A DNA stretch of 64,000 nucleotides, from NCBI RefSeq assembly GCF_004917075.1, contig NZ_SSYB01000004.1, positions 708,546-772,545 on the forward strand. Reading direction: 5' to 3'. Made by a program: the position numbers and the translations under genes. Source of the stretch: Geomonas edaphica (GTDB lineage Bacteria > Desulfobacterota > Desulfuromonadia > Geobacterales > Geobacteraceae). A model generated the notes under the pieces. The model saw nothing but the letters and a program-made list of their open reading frames with translations, had not been told where the DNA came from and searched no databases. Shown here piece by piece: positions 57,420 to 64,000 of the stretch (position 1 is its first letter; each line of letters opens with the position of its first letter).

Positions 57420-58409
57420 TCAGACAAGCCGGTAGGCGCGAAGCTCTGATTTGAGCCAGGCGTAGACCACCGGGGCGGCGACCAGGCCGGCGATGCCGAA
57501 GATCGCCTCCATGACCAGCATGGCGGTTAAAAGCTCCCAGACGTTCGCCTTCACCTCGCCCCCGACGATACGGGCGTTGGTGAAGTACTCTAGCTTATGG
57601 ATCAGCACCAGGAAGACGAGGGAGGCCACGCCCACCATAGGCGACACGCCGAGGCTGATCAGCACGATGGTGAAGTTGGAGATGAGGTTTCCCACCACCG
57701 GCAAAAGCCCGGCCACGAAGGTGAGCAGGATCAGCAGGGTCACCATGGGGAGGTGGACCCCCAGGAGCGGAAGGACCACCGCAAGGTAGAGCGCGGTGAG
57801 GACGGTGTTCAGCGCCGAGATCTTCACCTGGGCGAAGACCACCTTGTCGAAGGCGTCGGCCAGGTTCAAAAGACGGGCGTGCAGGTGATAGGCGAGCAGG
57901 GGAAAGCCGTCCTCGAGGTTGAAACGGTGCAGCACGGCGAGGCTTCCCACCACCATGCCGAGGATCAGGTGCGCGAAGGTCTTCACCCCCGACATCCCCA
58001 CCGAGGAGATGTTCTTGCCGTGCTCGCGCAGCATGGTGACGATCTGTTCACGCAGCTCGTCCACCGTGTCCGGCAGCGCCGCGGTCAACTCTTCCGGGAG
58101 GTTTCTCTTCAGGTTGTCGAGCGTCTCCGCCGTCATGTCCAAAAGGTTCGCCATGCCGTGATGCCCGCGCAGAAACGACCAGAGCCCGAGGCAGATCCCG
58201 GACACGAGCGCGATGACGAAGAGGATGATCCCGGCGAGGGCCACCTTCTGGGTCAGGGCGCCCCAACTCGCCGGGAGGCGCAGCGCGAGCTTTGCCGTGA
58301 GCGCGTACACGGCGAGGCCGGCGAAGACCGCGGGGATCAGGTGGAAATGGAGCACGGTTACTACGGCGAGTGCCGCGAGCAGGTAGCTTGCCAACTGTGT
58401 TTTGGGCAT
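57420..58409 (-). CDS. AI-2E/PerM family membrane protein
   Basis: A 329-residue integral membrane protein with about seven spans and the family-typical central helical region (DNLKRNLPEEL...DELREQIVTMLREHG). A late GLLPVVGN...LVFLVLIHKLEYFTNARIVGG block follows. Members are reported as AI-2 exporters or Na+/H+ antiporters; the substrate here is unknown. GAGAGG before the ATG at 58409 decides the start. Upstream in-frame Met codons would add a charged tail. Confidence 0.86.
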   Translation of the reverse strand: MPKTQLASYLLAALAVVTVLHFHLIPAVFAGLAVYALTAKLALRLPASWGALTQKVALAGIILFVIALVSGICLGLWSFLRGHHGMANLLDMTAETLDNLKRNLPEELTAALPDTVDELREQIVTMLREHGKNISSVGMSGVKTFAHLILGMVVGSLAVLHRFNLEDGFPLLAYHLHARLLNLADAFDKVVFAQVKISALNTVLTALYLAVVLPLLGVHLPMVTLLILLTFVAGLLPVVGNLISNFTIVLISLGVSPMVGVASLVFLVLIHKLEYFTNARIVGGEVKANVWELLTAMLVMEAIFGIAGLVAAPVVYAWLKSELRAYRLV

Positions 58410-58668
58410 GATCCTCTCTTCCATGCGACCATTTTTACTATCAGACGGCCTCTTCGTCCAGAAAAAACGGGACCTCACACCGATTCGACATTTTCATGTT
58501 GATTGTGCGGGAATGTAGTTGTGTGATGGCAGGGGTTTCAGCGGTCGCCTCAAGAAGGGGGAAACGATGATTTCTGCCATTATGCCTCTCCTTGTGCCGG
58601 TGCGGCGTCGCCCATTCCTGATACCCCTCCTTTTAGTCCTGTCCCTTGCCGTCGCCCATCCCGCTTGT

Positions 58669-58762
58669 CGTAGCTGACCTGGCGTTCTCCCTTTTGCGAA
58701 AGGGAGAACGCCCCCCGTAGCGCGCCTCCGCGAAGGGTGGACAGGGGGATTTGCCTTTGCTT
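58669..58762 (+). repeat. REP-like family B repeat, diverged copy
   Basis: Starts TCGTAGCTGACCTGGCGTTC, contains an A/T-variant hairpin TTCTCCCTTTTGCGAAAGGG and continues to GGACAGGGGGATTTGCC. The stretch 58410-58838 otherwise shows no gene. Confidence 0.7.
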
Positions 58763-58782
58763 CTGCCCTGCCAAAAACTCAC

Positions 58783-58821
58783 AAAAAAAGGCGCCCGCGG
58801 AAATCCCGCAGGCGCCTTTTT
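58783..58821. terminator. Terminator of the tpx gene (bidirectional)
   Basis: GGCGCCCGCGG pairs with CCCGCAGGCGCC, flanked by A7 on the left and T5 on the right. On the minus strand it lies about 20 bases after the tpx stop. Confidence 0.87.
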
Positions 58822-58838
58822 CATCAAGTTACCTCTAC

Positions 58839-59342
58839 TCAGGCGAGCTCGCGCGCCGCGGCGATCACCGCCGCGTAATCCGGCTCCTGGGTCACTTCGG
58901 GGACGTGCTGGATGTAGCGGATGACGTTCTTTTTGTCGATGACGAAGATGGAGCGGGAGAGAAGCTTAAGCTCCTCGATAAGGACGCCATAAGCAAGGCC
59001 GAAGGAGCGGTCACGGTAGTCGGAGAGCGTGACCACCTTGTCGATACCGGCGGCACCGCACCATCTCTTCTGCGCGAACGGGAGATCGGCGCTGATGGTG
59101 AGAACCACCACGTCCCCTGGAAGCGATGCGGCTTCCTGGTTGAAGCGCCTCGTCTCTGTGTCGCAGACAGGCGTATCCAGTGACGGCACTGCGCTGATGA
59201 TCTTCACCTTACCCTCATAAGTTGCAAGCGTTGCCTGGCTGAGAGCGTTGTCTACTACCGCGAAATTGGGAGCAGCGTCTCCCACCTTAAGTTCCGGCCC
59301 AACCAATGTCACCGGGTTTCCCTTGAATGTAACCTTAGGCAT
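58839..59342 (-). CDS. tpx: Thiol peroxidase
   Basis: A 167-residue atypical 2-Cys peroxiredoxin reducing hydroperoxides with thioredoxin. The peroxidatic site SAVPSLDTPVCDTETRRF (Cys about 60) and the resolving Cys in KRWCGAAG (about 94) are both present. The protein starts MPKVTFKGNPVTLVG, normal for Tpx. GGAGGAACT directly before the ATG at 59342 decides the start; upstream in-frame codons are non-coding. Confidence 0.95.
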   Translation of the reverse strand: MPKVTFKGNPVTLVGPELKVGDAAPNFAVVDNALSQATLATYEGKVKIISAVPSLDTPVCDTETRRFNQEAASLPGDVVVLTISADLPFAQKRWCGAAGIDKVVTLSDYRDRSFGLAYGVLIEELKLLSRSIFVIDKKNVIRYIQHVPEVTQEPDYAAVIAAARELA

Positions 59343-59528
59343 AGTTCCTCCTGAGCAAATAGAATTCAAGGGTAAGGGTAAGACATTTTGACCGGATTGC
59401 AAGAGAGAGACGCGTCTGGGGATCGGGCCGGCCGTGCGCCGGGTATGGCAAGCCCCTCCACCAGCAGGCCGTGCCTGAGCAGGTACCATTGCATAGACCT
59501 GCGTTCCATGCCCGCCGATCCTGGCCGT

Positions 59529-59900
59529 TTACCCGAGGACTGCGCGCACCGCTTCGACGACCTTGGAGGCGCCGAAAGGCTTTTGCAGGTACCCGGCGGC
59601 GCCAGTTTCACTCACGATCGTCTGCAGCTCGCTTTCGGGCTTGCCGGAGATGTAGAGGATCGGGATGTCGCGGGTCGCCTCGTTCCCCTTGTAGATCCCC
59701 GCCACCTTGTCGCCGGAGAGAAAGGGCATCATGAGGTCGAGGACGATGAGCGACGGCTTGGCCCCCTCCCATATGTGCCGGTTTGCCTCGGCCGCGTTGC
59801 CGGCGATGCACACCTCGAAGCCTGCCCATTCCAGGATCCCCTGCAGCAGCGTGGTGATCGTTTCATCGTCGTCTATGACAAGGATTCTCTGTTTTTCCAT
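59529..59900 (-). CDS. Single-domain response regulator
   Basis: A 123-residue CheY-like receiver: acidic DDD near residue 11, phospho-Asp in LIVLDLMMPFLSG (about 55), conserved Ser in ILYISGKPES and Lys in YLQKPFG. It has no output domain. It starts one base after the end of the upstream hybrid kinase gene, so the two are cotranscribed and it probably takes phosphate from that kinase's Hpt domain. Confidence 0.93.
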   Translation of the reverse strand: MEKQRILVIDDDETITTLLQGILEWAGFEVCIAGNAAEANRHIWEGAKPSLIVLDLMMPFLSGDKVAGIYKGNEATRDIPILYISGKPESELQTIVSETGAAGYLQKPFGASKVVEAVRAVLG

Positions 59901-59901
59901 G

Positions 59902-62724
59902 TTAGCTCCTTGGTTCGGGGGAGGGCTGAGGGGCCTCTTCCTCCCTGAGTGCTGCGAGAAATTCCAGCGCCTGCCGGTGCTGTGTTTCTATCTGCTGGAG
60001 CAGCGCCTCGGCGTCGGTGTCGGCGTCTCCCCCTTCCATCGTCAGTGCCTCCATGCGGCGACAGGAATCGGAGAGGGCGATAAACCCCAGCGAGGCGCTG
60101 CTCGATTTAAGCGTGTGCGCCGCACGGTGCACCCCCTGTGGGTCGTCGCAGTGCAGCCCCTCGCGCATGGCCTCGACGAGCAGCGGGCTCGATTTCTCAA
60201 AGGAGCCGACCACCTTCCACAGCAGGCTTGGCTTCCCAGGCTGCTGCAAGGCTCGGATCTCTTCGAGCGTGGAACGGTCGAACCAGTCGCCAGAGGGCCG
60301 CGGCGCTTCCGCAACTCCGGGCGCCACCACCTGAGCCTCCGGGAGCCAGCGCAGCAGCATCGCCGCCAGTTGCGCCTGTGTGAACGGTTTGGTCAGGTAG
60401 TCGTCCATGCCGGCGGCGAAGCACTGCTCGCGGTCGCCGCGCATGGCGTGCGCGGTCAGCGCGATGATGGTACGCCGCTTCCCGTCCGGGCCCGCCTCCC
60501 GCTCCTTATCCCTGATCACCCTGGTCGCGGCATAGCCGTCCATGATCGGCATCTGGCAGTCCATGAAGATGAGGTCGAACCCCTGGCGGGCGACGACGTG
60601 GAGCGCCTCGGAGCCGTTGTTGGCCACGCTCACCAGGCAGCCGCAGCTTTCAAGCATCGCGGTGGCGACGTCCTGGTTCACAGGGTTGTCCTCGACCAGG
60701 AGTATCCTCGCACCAAACTGCGCCGGACTCGGCTGCACCGTCAGCATCGGCTGTGCCGCGCTGCTCATCCCCACTCCCAGAAGATCTACGATCGCATTGA
60801 AAAGGCGCGACTGGCGCACCGGCTTGCTGATGTAACATCCGATTCCGGCCCTGATAGCCTCCTCCTCGTCACCGTACTGCCCGACCGAGGTGACCATGAG
60901 AAGCGGCGTCGCCTCCAGGGCGGGTTCCGACTTGATGGCGCGCGCTAACTGGATCCCGTTCATGCCGGGCATCTGCATGTCCAGGATCGCGAGTTGATAG
61001 GGAGAGCCGGCGTCGACCGCGCTGCGCATGAGGTCGAGGGCAGTCCCGGCGTTGTCCGCCATGTCCGCGGTCATCCCCCATCCGGCCAGCTCGTGGTGCA
61101 TGATGCTCAGGTTGATCGAGTTGTCGTCTACGATGAGCGCATGGTAGCCGGCCAGCGGGTTCGGCCTGGTCGCGCCGTTTCGTACTGTGAGCTCCGTGCG
61201 CAGCTTTAGCGTGAACCAGAAGGTGGAGCCACGTCCGGGGACGCTCTCGACGCCGATTTCTCCCCTCATGAGCTCCACCAACTGCCGGGCGATGGTGAGC
61301 CCGAGACCGGTGCCGCCGTACTTGCGTGTCGTCGAGTTGTCCGCCTGGGAGAAGCCGCTGAAGATGCGCTCCTTCACCTCATCGGGGATGCCGATGCCGG
61401 TGTCGGTGACCTTCACGAGCACGGTCACCTCGTCGCCGTTCTCCTCCAGGAGCGTGCCGGAGATGACAACCTCCCCCCGGTCGGTGAACTTCACCGCGTT
61501 CCCGACGAGGTTCATGAGGACCTGGTGCACCCTTACCTGGTCTCCCAAAAGCAAGCTTGGGACGTCCTTCTCGACCAGGGCCGCGATCTCCAACCCCTTC
61601 CGGTGCGCCCCCTCCGCAAGGAGCTCGACCACGTCGGACATGGTATCTTGCAGGCTGAAGGTGGTCTCCTCGAGCTCGAGCTTTCCGGCCTCGATCTTCG
61701 AGAAGTCCAGGATGTCGTTGATGATGGCGAGGAGTGCCTCCCCGGAGCGGCGTACCGAGGAGACGAAACGTTTCTGCTGCTCGTCCAGTTTGGTCGCCAT
61801 GAGGAGCTCGGTCATCCCTAGCATCCCGTTCATGGGGGTACGGATCTCGTGGCTCATGTTGGCGAGAAACTGCGATTTCGCTCGGCTGGCCGCTTGGGCC
61901 GCCTCCATGGCGTGCTGGAGCTCTGCTACGGTGAGGTCGAGTTCCTTGGTGCGCTGGGCGACCTTCTGCTCGAGCTCATTGCGGTAGCTGGCAAGCTCCT
62001 CGTCCCTTCCCTGGATCTGCCCTAGCATCTCGTTGAAGCCGTCCATGAGCGCCCCGATCTCGTCGTCGCTCCCCTTCTCCACGCGGACCGCGTAGTTCTG
62101 GTCCCGGGAGACCGACGCCATGGTGCGGGCGAGCCCACCTATGGGGGCCGAGATGACGCTCTGCAGCCGCAGCGACACGAAGTACGAGCAGGCGAGGCTT
62201 CCGAGCATCACGAGGAGGACGGAGCCAAAGAACCAGGTCAACTGCGCGTTCAGTTCCCGGTAGTCTGCCCTTATCACCACGGTTCCCAGCGGCTGCCCCT
62301 CAAGGGAGATCCTGCGGGCCACCACCATGTCCCCGTTCATATCCCAGAAGCCATCTTGCGCTGCTTCCTTGACCAGATCCCTTCCTGACCTCGTGGATGA
62401 TTGCACTCCGGCCGCGCGGTACGATGCGAAGGGCTGGAAGTCCTCTGAGAGGATGTGGGCCTCCAGGATGTACTTCCTGTCCTCGAGAAACTGCAGGGTG
62501 CGCCGTGCGTCGGTCCGGTCACTGAAGGCCAGCGCCGCCGAGCTGTTGTGCCCGACGATCGAGGCGAGCGCAGTGAGCTCTTGCCGCATCGCTATGCGCG
62601 ACCATATGAAGGTCCCCGCTACGAAGGTGAGCGAGGCGAGAATGAGCGTGAACCCGCTGGTAATCATCAGGATCAGCATCATCTTTTTACGTATCGGCAA
62701 CCGGTTGATCAGAGTCCGGCGCAT
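59902..62724 (-). CDS. BarA-like hybrid sensor histidine kinase
   Basis: A 940-residue phosphorelay kinase. It has a membrane span (about 16-42), a periplasmic sensor of about 120 residues (CHASE8-like, [14 protein letters not shown]), and a second span (about 165-188). HAMP and coiled coil follow, then HisKA with phospho-His292 ([13 protein letters not shown]) and HATPase ([10 protein letters not shown]). Two receivers come next (first [10 protein letters not shown], second [13 protein letters not shown]) and a C-terminal Hpt with [12 protein letters not shown] precedes the ATG. It is followed at once by a lone receiver gene. Confidence 0.93.
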   Translation of the reverse strand: MRRTLINRLPIRKKMMLILMITSGFTLILASLTFVAGTFIWSRIAMRQELTALASIVGHNSSAALAFSDRTDARRTLQFLEDRKYILEAHILSEDFQPFASYRAAGVQSSTRSGRDLVKEAAQDGFWDMNGDMVVARRISLEGQPLGTVVIRADYRELNAQLTWFFGSVLLVMLGSLACSYFVSLRLQSVISAPIGGLARTMASVSRDQNYAVRVEKGSDDEIGALMDGFNEMLGQIQGRDEELASYRNELEQKVAQRTKELDLTVAELQHAMEAAQAASRAKSQFLANMSHEIRTPMNGMLGMTELLMATKLDEQQKRFVSSVRRSGEALLAIINDILDFSKIEAGKLELEETTFSLQDTMSDVVELLAEGAHRKGLEIAALVEKDVPSLLLGDQVRVHQVLMNLVGNAVKFTDRGEVVISGTLLEENGDEVTVLVKVTDTGIGIPDEVKERIFSGFSQADNSTTRKYGGTGLGLTIARQLVELMRGEIGVESVPGRGSTFWFTLKLRTELTVRNGATRPNPLAGYHALIVDDNSINLSIMHHELAGWGMTADMADNAGTALDLMRSAVDAGSPYQLAILDMQMPGMNGIQLARAIKSEPALEATPLLMVTSVGQYGDEEEAIRAGIGCYISKPVRQSRLFNAIVDLLGVGMSSAAQPMLTVQPSPAQFGARILLVEDNPVNQDVATAMLESCGCLVSVANNGSEALHVVARQGFDLIFMDCQMPIMDGYAATRVIRDKEREAGPDGKRRTIIALTAHAMRGDREQCFAAGMDDYLTKPFTQAQLAAMLLRWLPEAQVVAPGVAEAPRPSGDWFDRSTLEEIRALQQPGKPSLLWKVVGSFEKSSPLLVEAMREGLHCDDPQGVHRAAHTLKSSSASLGFIALSDSCRRMEALTMEGGDADTDAEALLQQIETQHRQALEFLAALREEEAPQPSPEPRS

Positions 62725-62982
62725 CGTTTAGTCCTTTTCATTCAATGATCCTCTGACTGCCTTGAGTGAGCTGTACTTAGACGCGCACTATATAATCGAC
62801 AGTCATAAATGTGAATATCCATTTCAGATGGCTTTGTTGGACAAACGGCGCCCGCTATGCGTAGATATCGGTTTTATATGGCAGAACTTAAACGGTTCTA
62901 GAGGGGCTGTGAGGGAGGGGGGTGGGACATGGTTCTGGCAAGGCATGGACGCGCGGTGTCCAATGCCTTGCCGCTGCCATAT

Positions 62983-63411
62983 TTATTGGAGGTCGATTAC
63001 GACGGGTTTTTTGTTGACCTTAGCCGCGTGTGCCCCGAGATCTGCATCGCTGTGCGATATGTGTCTTACGAGCCATCCCCTTAGGAATGAGATGATCTCC
63101 AGAGAGATGGGCACCCCGCCGACGGCAAAATCCCTCTGAATCTCACCGATCCTTCTAACGAAATAGGCGTGATCAAGCAGGTGTTCTTCCTTGCGGGGGT
63201 AGTCCGTCTCCTCCATGAGGAGCTCCTCCTGGGCAAAGTGATACGTCGCATAGTCCGCCAGTTCGTCAAGTACAGCTGCGATGTGTTGAGCGGCTTTCTT
63301 TTCACAGAACTCGTCATACGCTTTATTGAGCAGTTCAACGAGGTGTTCATGGTGTTCATCGATCATCTCGTGCCCGACCGCCAAGCTTCCGTCCCAGGTT
63401 ACAATCGGCAT
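62983..63411 (-). CDS. Bacteriohemerythrin
   Basis: A 142-residue four-helix oxygen-binding di-iron protein. Iron ligands are visible in order: His in VGHEMIDEHHEHL, YHFAQEELLM (His and Glu), HLLDHAYF, and HISHSDADLG (His and Asp). It could carry or scavenge oxygen or signal it in a largely anaerobic cell. AGGAACC before the ATG at 63411 sets the start. The 258-base gap to the upstream kinase shows no other feature. Confidence 0.92.
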   Translation of the reverse strand: MPIVTWDGSLAVGHEMIDEHHEHLVELLNKAYDEFCEKKAAQHIAAVLDELADYATYHFAQEELLMEETDYPRKEEHLLDHAYFVRRIGEIQRDFAVGGVPISLEIISFLRGWLVRHISHSDADLGAHAAKVNKKPVVIDLQ

Positions 63412-63600
63412 GGTTCCTCCCTTTTTCCAGTTGCACATCTAGCAGATCCATTCATCGGGAGCTAAGGAGCTAAACTTTAAGTAAACACGGAGGGAAAAAG
63501 CGTAAGGTCATGGTGGATAAGTACCTATGAAGGGAGGCGGATGGCATACGTTCGACCGTTCTGCCACCTCTATGTCTTTGAAAAACCGGCTTGATTCGTG

Positions 63601-63629
63601 TTGACATGAGAATTGAAACAGTGTATCAG
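63601..63629 (+). promoter_or_regulatory. Sigma-70-type promoter for the secreted protein gene
   Basis: TTGACA at 63601-63606, 17-base spacer, TATCAG at 63624-63629. It lies 63 bases before the ATG at 63692. The remainder of 63412-63691 holds nothing recognised. Confidence 0.55.
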
Positions 63630-63691
63630 CAGGTTGTTTTCTTTGTGACGGTCAATAAGACATATGCAATGATGTTCCTGGGGAGGGGATC

Positions 63692-64000
63692 ATGTTGAAG
63701 GAGAACCTGAGGAGGAGTTTGTTCACCGCCGTTGCGGCGGCCATGTTGATGCCTTTTCCGGCGAGCGCAGCGCCAGCTCTTCCGGGAGACCTGAACCTCG
63801 ACGGCAAGGTTTCTCTAAGCGAGCTGCAAAGCGTGATCAACGCCTTTCTCAACGTCACACCCGATGCCGTTCCGCCGACTGCCCCCACTAACCTGAGCGC
63901 GATCGCCTCCTCGACCACCCAGATAAAACTCACCTGGACCGCCGCGACCGACGACGTGGGCGTGACCGCGTACAAAATCTTCCGTGGCGCTTCCCAGGTC
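63692..64000 (+). CDS. Secreted dockerin-like/fibronectin III protein (truncated by window end)
   Basis: The first 103 codons of a longer gene. A signal peptide (to about residue 29, ...FPASAAPA) is followed by an EF-hand/dockerin-like loop GDLNLDGKVSLSELQSVINAF. A fibronectin type III start follows (PPTAPTNLSAIASSTTQIKLTWTAATDDVG VTAYKIFRG region). GGGGAGGGG before the ATG supports the start. It is probably a calcium-binding surface or secreted protein; the end is outside the window. Confidence 0.82.
   Translation, partial: MLKENLRRSLFTAVAAAMLMPFPASAAPALPGDLNLDGKVSLSELQSVINAFLNVTPDAVPPTAPTNLSAIASSTTQIKLTWTAATDDVGVTAYKIFRGASQV

Noticed and set aside
63412..63691. Cyclic dinucleotide (GEMM) riboswitch, common in Geobacter leaders
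   Set aside because: I looked here and before the cytochrome genes for the conserved GEMM core and its tetraloop/receptor and found none.

Overview
The window looks like chromosomal DNA of a high-GC member of the Geobacterales (Geobacter/Geomonas/Citrifermentans type). This rests on many multihaem c-type cytochromes with CxxCH motifs, two PpcA-like triheme cytochromes, an ext/cbc-type respiratory cluster, the diaminopimelate-aminotransferase (DapL) lysine route, a six-domain pyruvate:ferredoxin oxidoreductase, and many two-component and chemotaxis proteins. The species is not determinable from sequence reading alone.

Positions 1-7118 hold the conserved block beside the replication origin: rpmH, rnpA, yidD, yidC, mnmE, mnmG, rsmG, all on the plus strand. 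Two ParB-binding parS palindromes lie between mnmE and mnmG and bracket an array of about nineteen exact 21-bp tandem repeats. The usual neighbours parA/parB (after rsmG) and jag (after yidC) are not present. Positions 7619-12019 are a lysine/diaminopimelate block (lysA, dapA, dapB, dapL).

Positions 12094-25871 are accessory. They contain a PfpI-type protein, a membrane-bound XRE regulator divergent from a triheme cytochrome, a BioD/DRTGG ATPase, a TrhA/hemolysin III protein, and a radical SAM/SPASM maturase with two paralogous candidate peptide substrates. They also contain a second triheme cytochrome, a Cas4-like/XPD-like helicase, a periplasmic rhodanese, a pentahaem cytochrome and a DUF134/Fe-Mo-cofactor-type operon. 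Positions 26080-32575 form one unit: sensor kinase, sigma-54 response regulator, porin, and a tetrahaem flavocytochrome of the fumarate reductase family. An MFS exporter and a pyruvate:ferredoxin oxidoreductase follow.

Positions 38297-49769 are the centrepiece. A LysR regulator and twin operators precede extH (rhodanese lipoprotein), extI (porin), extJ, and a pentahaem cytochrome that reads through an in-frame TGA with a SECIS-like hairpin. A second transcription unit has its own promoter and encodes a quinol-oxidising Cbc-type complex: dodecahaem lipoprotein, decahaem cytochrome, Rieske protein, two cytochrome b parts and a tetrahaem cytochrome. Together they could carry electrons from menaquinol through the periplasm to an outer-membrane porin module.

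Positions 50263-64000 hold a PAS-chemoreceptor and a translationally coupled corrinoid protein / UroD-like methyltransferase / hybrid histidine kinase cassette. They also hold a thioredoxin-DsbD-like protein, an AI-2E family permease, thiol peroxidase, a BarA-like hybrid kinase with a receiver, a bacteriohemerythrin, and the start of a secreted dockerin/FnIII protein cut by the window edge. Two families of GC-rich palindromic REP-like repeats fill many gaps. No tRNA, rRNA, CRISPR or insertion sequence was seen.
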